Under the pieces are notes generated by a model that saw only the letters and a program-made list of their open reading frames with translations, made no database searches and was not told the DNA's origin. Of a DNA stretch of 64,000 nt, positions 52,721 to 60,737 are shown piece after piece. Location: NCBI RefSeq assembly GCF_039710355.1, contig NZ_JBDKWZ010000026.1, positions 1-64,000 of the forward strand, read 5' to 3'. Position 1 is the stretch's first letter; each line of letters opens with the position of its first letter. Both the position numbers and the translations under genes were made by a program. This DNA is from Rapidithrix thailandica (GTDB lineage: Bacteria; Bacteroidota; Bacteroidia; Cytophagales; Flammeovirgaceae).

Positions 52721-54607
52721 ATGAAACGACTTACCATTCTTCTGTACATCTTCTCTTGTGTTGTCTATTTCCCGGAATCCAAGTCTCAAGCCCGTGCTCC
52801 TTCTCAAAGAAATACCTTGCACCTTTATGAAGTAAAAGAAATTACCCTGTATGCAAAACAAGCTTACCAAAGCCCCTACACAGAAGTTGAATGCTGGGTG
52901 GATTTAACAGGGCCGGGATTTCAAAAAAGGATTTATGGCTTTTGGAATGGCGGGAATGAATTCAGGGTCAGGGTAGTGGCTACAGCTCCGGGCAAATGGA
53001 CATGGCGAAGCGGCTCCAATCAGAATGACGAAGGCTTAAACCAACAGTTTGGCACTTTTAAAGCCCTTGACTGGAAAGAGTCCGACAAACAGATCAATTA
53101 TAATCGCCGCGGATTCCTCCGGCCAACGGCCAACGGACATGCCTTGGAATATGCAGACGGGACGCCTTATTTCATGATCGGAGACACTTGGTGGGCGGCA
53201 TCTACCTGGCGTTTTCCTTTCAAAGGCATCCAACCGGACCCTGACTACCAACCCAAAGAAGGAATCAGTTTTGAGGAAGCCTTGGCTTTTAGAAAAAAAC
53301 AAGGGTACAATACCATTGCCATGATCGCTTGTTTCCCCAATTGGAAAGCAGACGGTTATTCCCAACGGCATATGAATGCCGATTCCGTTTATGTGCGGCA
53401 AGCCTGGAAAAAGAATGGCCAGAACACCGCCAAAGACATGCATGACGAAGAGGGAAACATGCCCTTTGCGCCTTGGGACAAATCGGAAGTGATTGCGGAT
53501 TTTAATCAACTGAATCCGGAATACTTTCAAAACCTGGACAAGAAAATCCAGTACCTTCACCAACATGGCTTTGTGACCTTTCTGGAAACGGTCAGAAGAG
53601 ACCACGGACCTTCCTGGAAAAAATACTTTGACTGGCCGGAGACTTTTGTCAGATATGTACAATATATTTTTGCCCGGTACGGGGCCTATAATATCATCTT
53701 TACAGGAATTCACTTGGATTGGATCACCCTAAAATTCGGACTCAGTGCCGAAACCTTTAATGACGCACTCAAAGTTCACTATCAAAAATACGGAGGCTTG
53801 CCTTACGGACAACCGCATACTATCCTGATTTACGGTTCTACCTACGATGCTTTTGGCCATGGGGATAATGCTCCTTGGCTTACCATGCATTCCGTGGGCA
53901 ACAAACCCCGTGACCACCGTATTTATCCCATGATCGAAAAAATCTACCACCTCTCCCCTCCCTACCCGGCTGCCAACCTCGAACCTTACTACCCCGGGCT
54001 GGATTCCAAGTACTTTAATATCATTGCCGGAGAACGCCCTGAAGTAAACTCTCAAAGAGATAACTACTTTGGCAGGGCACAAATGTACGGAAGCGTATTG
54101 TCCGGTGGCTTGGCAGGGCATATGTATGGCAGTGGCGGTTATGACGGCAACACCACCGGAGAACCCAAACACAAAGGAGACCATCCTTATATTTGGGAAG
54201 CCTTAAAATATTCCTCCGCAGCCCAAATGCCTTATTTGGGCAAATTCATACTCTCGGAAGGAAAAGCTTATCAGAACTGTACTCCTCAACGCCAATTGCT
54301 CCTTCCTTGCAAAGCGCCCGGAGCTCCGGAAGACGGCCTGGACGGATGGGCTTTTTTCCTGGTTTCCCCGGCAAAAAAGCTTGGCTTCCTTTATTTCGAA
54401 AATCAATCGGAAATTCCTCTTATCACAGAGCTGGTTCCAGAAAAGAAATACTCTGTGGAATGGTTCAACCCTATTACCGGCCAATGGCTACCCAAGCCCA
54501 CAAGCATCACCACAGACCCAAAAGGGAATCTGCAATTAATAGAATTTCCGGGACAGGACAGGGTATCCCGACAAGACTGGTGCTTAAAAATCAAACTCAT
54601 GGAATAG
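52721..54607 (+). CDS. DUF5060/DUF4038 glycoside hydrolase-like protein (GH140-like)
   Basis: A 628-residue exported protein with a signal peptide (about 1-23). An N-terminal beta-sandwich of the DUF5060 type (about 30-130; 'GFWNGGNEFRVRVVATAPGKWTW') is followed by a DUF4038 TIM barrel (about 140-530) with 'YFMIGDTWWAASTWRFPF', 'VTFLETVRRDHGP' and 'YNIIFTGIHLDW', and a short C-terminal beta domain ('KYSVEWFNPITGQW'). GH140 apiosidases belong to this group. The catalytic residues cannot be fixed by eye. A terminator follows and closes the locus. Confidence 0.8.
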   Translation: MKRLTILLYIFSCVVYFPESKSQARAPSQRNTLHLYEVKEITLYAKQAYQSPYTEVECWVDLTGPGFQKRIYGFWNGGNEFRVRVVATAPGKWTWRSGSNQNDEGLNQQFGTFKALDWKESDKQINYNRRGFLRPTANGHALEYADGTPYFMIGDTWWAASTWRFPFKGIQPDPDYQPKEGISFEEALAFRKKQGYNTIAMIACFPNWKADGYSQRHMNADSVYVRQAWKKNGQNTAKDMHDEEGNMPFAPWDKSEVIADFNQLNPEYFQNLDKKIQYLHQHGFVTFLETVRRDHGPSWKKYFDWPETFVRYVQYIFARYGAYNIIFTGIHLDWITLKFGLSAETFNDALKVHYQKYGGLPYGQPHTILIYGSTYDAFGHGDNAPWLTMHSVGNKPRDHRIYPMIEKIYHLSPPYPAANLEPYYPGLDSKYFNIIAGERPEVNSQRDNYFGRAQMYGSVLSGGLAGHMYGSGGYDGNTTGEPKHKGDHPYIWEALKYSSAAQMPYLGKFILSEGKAYQNCTPQRQLLLPCKAPGAPEDGLDGWAFFLVSPAKKLGFLYFENQSEIPLITELVPEKKYSVEWFNPITGQWLPKPTSITTDPKGNLQLIEFPGQDRVSRQDWCLKIKLME

Positions 54608-54648
54608 GAGCACTTTCTGAAAAAATCAACAAGACGATACCGTTATGG

Positions 54649-54678
54649 AAAGGGCTTTTAACCACAAGGCCCTTTTTT
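54649..54678 (+). terminator. Rho-independent terminator at the end of the polysaccharide locus
   Basis: AAAGGGC (54649-54655) pairs with GCCCTTT (54669-54675), and the stem runs into further T residues. It follows the DUF4038 gene by 41 bp. Confidence 0.75.
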
Positions 54679-54721
54679 ATGCCTTCTTTTGTGTATATTA
54701 GGCAATTCAACCAGTAAAAAT

Positions 54722-55156
54722 ATGTACCTGATCAAAACGATTTTATTAGGAATAATACTTTGTTATTCCAACCTGGTATACAGCCAATATTCTACGGCTA
54801 AAAAAGAATATACAAAAGTGCAAATACCACCGGCTCCGGTAAAGGGTAAAGAAGCCTTTTTGCAATATTGCCTGAAAAATTCTTTCAAAAGAAGGTTCGC
54901 CATAAGCGACTATCTACAATGCTGGAAACGGGTGAATTTTAAAGTAAAAAAAAACGGGTGTTTGGTTTTTATGAATTGCTCTAAATGTAAAACCGGGGCA
55001 GTGAAAAGAAGTATAAAAAGAACCATCAACCAAGCACCCAAATGGCGCCCCGCTTCACACAACAAGGAAGCCGTTACCGTAGAAGTCGCCTTCGGAATCG
55101 GTCCGGATTATATGGCGGAAATTCGAAAAATATATCAAAAGTACCCCTTTAGATAA
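54722..55156 (+). CDS. Secreted TonB-C-terminal-like small protein
   Basis: A 144-residue exported protein from ATG 54722, with signal peptide (about 1-22, ends 'LVYSQ'). The mature part follows the layout of a TonB C-terminal domain: 'PVKGKEAFLQYCLKN', 'VNFKVKKNGCLVFMNC', 'IKRTINQAPKWRPASHNKEAVTVEVAFG'. It lacks the transmembrane helix and Pro-rich linker of TonB. Two Cys residues in 'NCSKCK' are shared with the next protein, a paralogue. The function is not known. Confidence 0.65.
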   Translation: MYLIKTILLGIILCYSNLVYSQYSTAKKEYTKVQIPPAPVKGKEAFLQYCLKNSFKRRFAISDYLQCWKRVNFKVKKNGCLVFMNCSKCKTGAVKRSIKRTINQAPKWRPASHNKEAVTVEVAFGIGPDYMAEIRKIYQKYPFR

Positions 55157-55240
55157 TGATTTTTCGAATTGAAACGAGTAGTAGTTATAAAGCTAACCGT
55201 GCTTGAAATGTTTTTCTTAAAAAGAGATTACTTCCCACTT

Positions 55241-55687
55241 ATGAAGTTCACAAAAATTATTTGTTTTGGTATCGTCTTACTTTATTCAAATATTCTTTAC
55301 AGCCAAACTAGAAGAGCAGAAACAGAAGATGACTCCATTGAAATTTTTATCATAATGGATAGGCTTCCGACTTATAGAGGAGGGTATGAAGGTTTTACAA
55401 ATTACTTTTTTTACTATATGCCAACAGGCTATCGTATTGAGAAATACTTACAGTGTTGGGAAACAATAAAATTCACAAGGGAAAAGTATGGCAACATCAC
55501 CGATGTAGATTGTTCAGGTTGTAAAATCAAAAAGTTGAGAAATAAGATTTGTAAAATAATAGAAGATTCGCCTGATTGGAATGAGGGTATGAGTAGAAGG
55601 TGGTTCAAAGGGCAAAATATAACTTTCTCGGCCAAATTCCGAATCGAAACCTTTGAAGTCAAAGGGATACCACGCAAGAAAAATTAA
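55241..55687 (+). CDS. Secreted TonB-C-terminal-like small protein, paralogue of the previous gene
   Basis: From ATG 55241 (the frame is open from a TTG at 55169) the 148-residue product has a signal peptide ending 'NILYSQ'. 'GGYEGFTNYFFYYMPTGYRIEKYLQCWETIKFTREKYGNITDVDCSGCK' lines up with the neighbour, including 'YLQCW' and the C-x-x-C pair. The end of the TonB-C-like fold ('SPDWNEGMSRRWFKGQNITFSAKF') is present. Codon use is slightly more AT-rich than in the copy upstream. A tandem duplication is the simplest explanation. Confidence 0.62.
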   Translation: MKFTKIICFGIVLLYSNILYSQTRRAETEDDSIEIFIIMDRLPTYRGGYEGFTNYFFYYMPTGYRIEKYLQCWETIKFTREKYGNITDVDCSGCKIKKLRNKICKIIEDSPDWNEGMSRRWFKGQNITFSAKFRIETFEVKGIPRKKN

Positions 55688-55836
55688 AAAGTATTCATAA
55701 TCTTCATCTTTACGATTACTTCCTTAATAAACCTTAAACAGAGCCAAGTTGGACTATTACTTGCCGCTTTTAAACTACTAACCCCTTCCTTTTAAAACTC
55801 GACAAATGAACCGTTTCTGTTCTAACATATACAAAA

Positions 55837-56583
55837 ATGAAAATCAGCATTCTCCTATTCACGCTATTTGCTGGCCTCTTCTTTTGGAAAGCAACAAGTT
55901 TTAAAACAGAACAACTGAAATACTCCCGGGTACGGACAGCCTATCTGGAAAAAGAAAACCGGGTCAAATCCCTCCTCAAAAACAAAGGACTTGACAGCAA
56001 GCATTTGGAAATTTTTATCCGGGCATTCAAAAGTGAAAAGTGCTTGGAGTTATGGGGAAAGAATAAAACGGATGAGAAGTTTCAATTGATCACTAGTTAT
56101 GATTTTTGCACTACATCCGGCAATTTGGGTCCGAAAAGACAGGAGGGAGATTTGCAAATTCCCGAAGGGTTTTATCATATCAACCAATTCAATCCCTGGA
56201 GTAAATTTTATTTGTCCTTAGGTATCAACTACCCCAATGCCTCGGACAAAATCCTGGGAGTGCAGCAACGCCTTGGCAACCATATTTTCATCCATGGAAA
56301 TTGCATCACTATTGGTTGTATCCCGGTCACAGACGATAAAATCAAAGAACTATACCTCTTTGCCGTGGAAGCAAAGAACAATGGTCAGCACAAAATCCCG
56401 GTGCATATTTTCCCGGCCCGCCTGAACGAACAAAAGCTACAAGCCTTGCGCGAGCGCTACTCAACCCGCCAAACTCTGACAAGCTTTTGGCAAAACCTGA
56501 AAGATGGCTTTGATCATTTTGAAAATACGCATACCTTGCCCAAAGTGACAGTTGCACAAAACGGCTCCTACATGTTTCATTAA
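55837..56583 (+). CDS. L,D-transpeptidase family protein (YafK-like)
   Basis: A 248-residue exported protein with a short hydrophobic N-terminus (about 1-17). The YkuD catalytic motif is 'HGNCITIGCIPVTD', with His153 and Cys161 as catalytic residues. 'YDFCTTSGNLGPKRQEGDLQIPEGFYHI' and 'YPNASDKILG' are typical of the YafK branch. It likely acts on peptidoglycan crosslinks or lipoprotein attachment in the periplasm. It is close to a broken GNAT gene that starts 12 bp downstream. Confidence 0.9.
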   Translation: MKISILLFTLFAGLFFWKATSFKTEQLKYSRVRTAYLEKENRVKSLLKNKGLDSKHLEIFIRAFKSEKCLELWGKNKTDEKFQLITSYDFCTTSGNLGPKRQEGDLQIPEGFYHINQFNPWSKFYLSLGINYPNASDKILGVQQRLGNHIFIHGNCITIGCIPVTDDKIKELYLFAVEAKNNGQHKIPVHIFPARLNEQKLQALRERYSTRQTLTSFWQNLKDGFDHFENTHTLPKVTVAQNGSYMFH

Positions 56584-56595
56584 ACAGTGGCAGGC

Positions 56596-57079
56596 ATGAA
56601 AACCCAGCATTTGCGCTTGATGCCCTTTACCAGCCAAGACCTGACTCTCTTCCATGCCATCAACACAAATCCCTTTGTGCGGAAGTTTCTTTGGGACGGT
56701 CAGATCATTTCTCAAAAGACGGCCCGGGAGATTCCGGAAGAAAATGAACGCTCTTTTACTAAGAACAAATGGGGACTTTGGAAGGTATTTGAGCAAAATA
56801 GCAATACCTTTGTGGGCTATATAGGTTTATGGACCTCCTTTCAGGAGATTCAACCTCCCTTATTATTCGCTTTTTTACCTGAATTTACGGGGAAAGGGTA
56901 TGCCACAGAAGCCTCCCGAAAATTATTCGATATGCTTTTGAACAGTTAACTTTCAACTACCTGATCGCCAGTACAGACAAAGCCCATGTAAACTTAATAA
57001 ATCTTTGTAAAAAGACTTCATAGGAAAGCATTGGGCGAACGGAAGATGGAGGGAAAGCCCACTTTATTTTATCGAATAA
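56596..57079 (+). pseudogene. GNAT acetyltransferase gene broken by two -1 frameshifts
   Basis: From ATG 56596 the frame encodes a RimJ-like GNAT ('LRLMPFTSQDLTLFHAIN', 'FVGYIGLW', 'LPEFTGKGYATEASRKLFD') and runs into a stop at about 56949. The family sequence continues in another frame after a lost base near 56930 ('YAFEQLTFNYLIASTDKAHVN'), then again after a second lost base near 57016 ('FIGKHWANGRWRESPLYFIE', stop TAA 57077-57079). The total of 484 nt becomes 162 codons if two bases are restored, which fits exactly. It is either a young pseudogene or the product of sequencing errors. Confidence 0.8.
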
Positions 57080-57105
57080 ACCATGACAAAAAATAAACAC
57101 AGCCT

Positions 57106-57651
57106 ATGAATTATATAGTTCTGGATTTGGAAGCCACCTGTTGGGAAGGCTCAACCTCACATCATAATGAGATCATCGAAATCGGTGCGGTGTTGGTCAA
57201 CGAGCAGAAAGAAACCGTTTCCGAATTCGTACAATTCGTCAAACCACTGAAACATCCCCGTTTAAGTGATTTTTGCAAAGAACTCACTTCTATCCGACAA
57301 AACGATGTAGACCAGGCTCCGTATTTTGGAGAAGCTCTCGAAAAATTCCAAACATGGATAGGTTATGGCCAAGAGGAATATGTATTATGTTCCTGGGGCT
57401 TTTACGATAAGAAACAATTCGAAAGCGACTGCCAGTTGCACGGGCTTTCTACCGGTTGGTTAGAAAATCATATTAGCCTGAAACATCAATATGCAAAGTT
57501 TAAAAAGTTACGAAGAGCCATCGGGATGAAAAATGCCTTGCAAAACGAAAACATGAAGTTGACAGGTACCCATCACCGGGGGATTGATGATGCCCGGAAT
57601 ATTGCAAATATATTTATCAAGTATTTTGAGCAATGGAAAATGCCGGGTTAA
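57106..57651 (+). CDS. 3'-5' exonuclease, DEDDh type (ERI1/KapD-like)
   Basis: A 181-residue exonuclease of the DnaQ-like superfamily. Exo I is 'VLDLEATCWEG' (Asp, Glu), Exo II lies in 'CSWGFYDKKQFESDC' (Asp), and Exo III is 'HHRGIDDARN' (His, Asp). 'HNEIIEIGAVLVNEQ' is typical of the ERI1-like group, which trims RNA or DNA 3' ends. The substrate is not known. No signal peptide. It may share a transcript with the broken GNAT gene upstream. Confidence 0.9.
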   Translation: MNYIVLDLEATCWEGSTSHHNEIIEIGAVLVNEQKETVSEFVQFVKPLKHPRLSDFCKELTSIRQNDVDQAPYFGEALEKFQTWIGYGQEEYVLCSWGFYDKKQFESDCQLHGLSTGWLENHISLKHQYAKFKKLRRAIGMKNALQNENMKLTGTHHRGIDDARNIANIFIKYFEQWKMPG

Positions 57652-57732
57652 ATACATTTATCCCCTACCGTTACGATTTTTTGTACCTTTACACGGATAA
57701 AGAAACCATTGACAACCCAATAATCTTACTGT

Positions 57733-58086
57733 ATGAAAATTACTTTTCTTTTTTTAACCGGACTTCTGTTAGCAATGAAAGGCTGTAATTCCTCCGGTTC
57801 GGATGTATCTAAAGACATTCCATCCTGTATAGCCGGCAAAATCAAAGAAATCCAAAAGGAAGAGCTACGTAACCCTCCTGCTGAGATTTGGAAATGGGAA
57901 GTAGACAACAAAACGTACTTCTACATCACCTCCCCTTGTTGTGACCAGATGAACTTCCTCTATGATGAAGAATGCCAGGAAGTATGCGCTCCTGACGGAG
58001 GTTTTACCGGACAAGGCGATGGCAATTGCCCTGAATTCAAAGAGGAAATCAAAAAGACCTTGGTCTGGAAAGACGAACGGAAGTAA
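57733..58086 (+). CDS. Small Cys-rich lipoprotein (DUF6970-like)
   Basis: The 117-residue product has a signal peptide with a lipobox 'LLAMKGC' (Cys about residue 18). The mature part has 'IPSCIAGKIKEIQKE', 'ITSPCCDQMNFLYDEECQEVCAPDGGFTG' and 'GDGNCPEF': six Cys residues after the anchor that may pair as disulfides. The domain resembles a Bacteroidota lipoprotein family annotated as DUF6970. Function unknown. Confidence 0.72.
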   Translation: MKITFLFLTGLLLAMKGCNSSGSDVSKDIPSCIAGKIKEIQKEELRNPPAEIWKWEVDNKTYFYITSPCCDQMNFLYDEECQEVCAPDGGFTGQGDGNCPEFKEEIKKTLVWKDERK

Positions 58087-58193
58087 CACTCAAGCCACCG
58101 GGTGACTGCCAAAAGCACCTCTTGTTTGGGTCGAACGATACAAGAACAGTCACCCGATGACTACAATTGATTTAAACAATTTAGCTAAGTTCA

Positions 58194-58700
58194 ATGAAAA
58201 TCATTATTGAATCCTATAACCCGGCTTGGAAAACCGCTTTTGAAAAAGAGCAAGCGCTTCTTTTAAATGCAATCAAGGAACCTGGGCTGACCATCGAGCA
58301 TATTGGAAGTACTTCGGTAGAAGGCTTAGGCGCCAAACCCATCATCGATATAATGATCGGGCTAAAAGATTTTCAAACAGCCAATACACATCTTTCCGCC
58401 ATCGAAAACCTGGGCTACGTGTACCTTTCGAAGTATGAAGATGAAATGCCCTACCGCAGATTCTTCTTCAAGGAAGAGAATGGAGTACGGACCCACCATA
58501 TCCATATGGTAGCACTTGGCACCGAATTCTGGGACAGGCATTTACAGTTCAGAGATCATTTGAGAACCCACGCACACGACCGGGAGCGTTACCATGCGTT
58601 AAAAATGGAACTAGCCGGAAATGAATGGGAACATATGAATGACTATGCAGATGCCAAAACCGGTTTTATACGGGCGATCGAACAGAAAACAATGAGCTAA
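58194..58700 (+). CDS. GrpB family protein (UPF0157, nucleotidyltransferase fold)
   Basis: A 168-residue protein that matches GrpB along its length: 'YNPAWKTAFEKEQALL', 'TIEHIGSTSVEGLGAKPIIDIMIGL', 'YRRFFFKEENGVRTHHIHMV' and 'HLQFRDHLRTHAHDRERYHALKMELA'. 'GSTSV' and the Asp in 'IIDIMI' correspond to nucleotidyltransferase active-site residues. The activity in vivo is not known. Start at ATG 58194. Monocistronic. Confidence 0.93.
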   Translation: MKIIIESYNPAWKTAFEKEQALLLNAIKEPGLTIEHIGSTSVEGLGAKPIIDIMIGLKDFQTANTHLSAIENLGYVYLSKYEDEMPYRRFFFKEENGVRTHHIHMVALGTEFWDRHLQFRDHLRTHAHDRERYHALKMELAGNEWEHMNDYADAKTGFIRAIEQKTMS

Positions 58701-58724
58701 TACCACCCCCCGTTTCAACCGAGG

Positions 58725-58757
58725 GAAGAAAAAAGCCTCCTGCACACAAGGAGGCTT
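58725..58757 (-). terminator. Rho-independent terminator of the coiled-coil gene
   Basis: AAGCCTCCT (58733-58741) and AGGAGGCTT (58749-58757) form a perfect 9-bp stem with a 7-nt loop. On the minus strand it is followed by a T-run (complement of 58728-58734). Confidence 0.85.
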
Positions 58758-58780
58758 GATTACTGACCTGTACGGTGGAC

Positions 58781-59188
58781 CTACAAAGTACCTTTGTGAG
58801 TGGCCACTTGTGAGTGAAAAGCATTCAACTCATCGAGTTGCCGTTGTACTAATTCGGCCTCGGCTTCTAAGACCAACAGTGCCGTAGGACCTAACTTGAC
58901 CAAACGTTGTTCGAGCCGGACCTTTTCCACTTCCAAAAGAGCCTTCCGACTTTCATACTGTTGTTTTAGTTGCCCTTCCAAGGATCCGATCAAGGAACTA
59001 ATGGTATCCAATTCGGCTTGGGTTTCCAACAGTTCCGTCTGGACTTTTGCAAGGCGCTGGGAATAGGACTTTTTCTTTCTTTCCAACACCAGCTTTTTAA
59101 ATTCCAGGTTTGACACCTCTTCCTCTGTTTTGGTGATCACTACATCACAATCCGATGTACTGGTCAATAAATTCAAGGAATAATTCAT
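58781..59188 (-). CDS. Hypothetical coiled-coil protein
   Basis: A 135-residue protein. After a short N-terminus it is one long predicted coiled coil (about residues 20-130) rich in Leu, Glu, Lys and Gln ('VEKVRLEQRLVKLGPTALLVLEAEAELVQRQLDEL'). No family name. No signal peptide. It ends in a strong terminator and starts 72 bp from an array of 10-bp iterons with a large dyad (59261-59396), which probably controls it or is controlled with it. Confidence 0.65.
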   Translation of the reverse strand: MNYSLNLLTSTSDCDVVITKTEEEVSNLEFKKLVLERKKKSYSQRLAKVQTELLETQAELDTISSLIGSLEGQLKQQYESRKALLEVEKVRLEQRLVKLGPTALLVLEAEAELVQRQLDELNAFHSQVATHKGTL

Positions 59189-59260
59189 TAATTGTTTAAA
59201 GGTTTGTGAAAAATATTAAAACCACAACGATACCCCTTTAATCAATTCATGTCAATAGGC

Positions 59261-59396
59261 TTTTCACTTATTTTCAGATATTTTCATTTATTTTCAGATA
59301 GCTTTTCACTTAGCGAGCGCTCGAAAAAAAAAATTTTGCGAACGCTCGCTAAGTGAAAATAAGTGAAAAAGTCCGTTAAGTGAAAATATCTGAAAA
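59261..59396. promoter_or_regulatory. Inverted array of nine 10-bp iterons around a 21-bp-arm hairpin
   Basis: Left half: TTTTCACTTA, TTTTCAGATA, TTTTCATTTA and TTTTCAGATA in unbroken 10-bp steps (59261-59300), then after 2 bp TTTTCACTTA (59303-59312). Right half, inverted: TAAGTGAAAA (59350, 59360, 59377) and TATCTGAAAA (59387). The consensus is TTTTCAnnTA. Between them arms 59303-59323 and 59339-59359 pair over 21 bp with one mismatch (17 bp of that perfect), including GCGAGCG/CGCTCGC. The loop is an A-tract. It could be an operator array or an origin-like site. Confidence 0.85.
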
Positions 59397-59564
59397 ACAC
59401 CTGGAAAAACTGCCACAAATCACGTTTTGGGGAGAGTGTTTACAGAAGCGGTACTCCTCTGGCTGCGGAACAGTTTTATAGGATATTTCCTATACAGAAC
59501 ACCTATTCACCAAAGTAACAAAAGACCTTTCTTTGAGGCTTATAAAGCCAATCGCCTGTTGGTA

Positions 59565-59936
59565 CTATATATGTTGGTCAATCAAGAGGGCATTCCCATC
59601 CGGATCGATGACCATCAAGCTTGCAGGGCCGGAAGCTTGCTCATCAGCTTCATTTACCAGAGCAACTCCTTTGCTTTTAAGTTGGCGCTGAATCTCCCTG
59701 ATGTCATCAAACGTATCGAGGGGATTGGCATTTTCGTCCCAACCCGGATTAAAGGTGAGGATATTGTGTTCAAACATTCCCTGAAACAACCCGATCAAGG
59801 CCTTCTCGTTTTTCATGATGAGGTAATTTTGCTCAAGGTCACCGGCCAAGACCCGGAAGCCCAGGTTTTCATAAAACTGCTGAGAAGTCTTCAGATCTTT
59901 GACACTCAGACTTACGGAAAATGCTCCTAATTTCAT
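59565..59936 (-). CDS. VOC family protein (glyoxalase-like)
   Basis: A 123-residue protein with the VOC fold: 'SVSLSVKDLKTSQQFYENLGFRVLAG', 'NYLIMKNEKALIGLFQGMF', 'DIREIQRQLKSKGV' and 'ASLMVIDPDGNALLIDQH'. Candidate metal ligands include the His in 'FEHNILTF' and Asp/His near the C-terminus. The substrate is unknown. Monocistronic; no exact TAnnTTTG match upstream. Confidence 0.88.
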   Translation of the reverse strand: MKLGAFSVSLSVKDLKTSQQFYENLGFRVLAGDLEQNYLIMKNEKALIGLFQGMFEHNILTFNPGWDENANPLDTFDDIREIQRQLKSKGVALVNEADEQASGPASLMVIDPDGNALLIDQHI

Positions 59937-60391
59937 AAGGACTATCTTTTAAGAATGAAGGGTAAAGCAATAAATGTATAAGCTCTCACATCCAATCAAG
60001 AAGGACTAAACACCTTTTCAATACGGAATAGTCAGTTGTTTACCTTAAGTTGTAGAATTATCTCAAACATGTCAAGCTTTCCCGGGCTATTAACAAGGCA
60101 GCCTGCCTTTTACAATCCTGCCGGACATTTTTCTGACATAGTGCCGTCAAGCATAGAAGTGTCTACTTCAAACTGACCTGTCCTAATATTGCCTTTCCCT
60201 CTGTTCCGGTTTTCAAAATATCCGGCAGTATGGAATTTTATCATAGCACTAATATTTTTAATAAAAAATCAACGAAGCTCCAAACCATCCGGGCAAAGCA
60301 AGGTTAATTATATACCTTACAATACTTATAAAGTATACATCACTCCTTTAGCCGTTTGACAAGCATTTTTTCAATAAACCCTGTAGAACTA
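59937..60391. other. Gene-poor stretch
   Basis: 455 bp between divergent genes. The only frame of note is a 44-codon minus-strand one (60110-60244) starting with ATG, with gene-like codons but no family resemblance or obvious ribosome site; I do not call it a gene. No repeat or promoter match stands out. Confidence 0.4.
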
Positions 60392-60550
60392 ATGATCAGC
60401 AAGTCACAGCTAGCCATGATGTACAAAGTAAGCTTGCCCACCATGCGCAAAATGCTAAGAGAACTGGGCTTTGAGAAAGGCAAACGCCTCTTCAAACCCA
60501 AAGATGTTGCCTTTATTATTCGACAATTCGGCCCTCCCAAAAACTCCTGA
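60392..60550 (+). CDS. Small helix-turn-helix protein
   Basis: A 52-residue protein from ATG 60392 (a TTG start at 60356 would add 12 residues). 'ISKSQLAMMYKVSLPTMRKMLRELGF' reads as a MerR/excisionase-like HTH, followed by 'KGKRLFKPKDVAFIIRQFG', a pattern frequent in small DNA-binding proteins of Bacteroidota. It could be a regulator or an excisionase-type factor. A strong terminator follows immediately. No mobile-element genes are next to it. Confidence 0.65.
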   Translation: MISKSQLAMMYKVSLPTMRKMLRELGFEKGKRLFKPKDVAFIIRQFGPPKNS

Positions 60551-60587
60551 AAGACCAAACCCTAATACAAGTCAATGATCACTCCCC

Positions 60588-60626
60588 CACCTTCCGGTTT
60601 TTTAAATTACCGGAAGGTGTTTTTTA
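60588..60626 (+). terminator. Rho-independent terminator after the small HTH gene
   Basis: CACCTTCCGG (60588-60597) pairs with CCGGAAGGTG (60610-60619) over 10 bp and is followed by six T residues. Confidence 0.88.
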
Positions 60627-60737
60627 TATTATCTCTGGATCCAACTTTAGCCTCTTGAATTTTTGACATTCCATCGAGTGTTGAAAATGATACACTGAGG
60701 TTCCTGAAATGGGAATTTCCAGCCCAAAAGGTGAAAT

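Noticed and set aside
60110..60244. 44-codon minus-strand frame with ATG start
   Set aside because: Gene-like codons but no family, no ribosome site and no promoter; cannot be told from chance.
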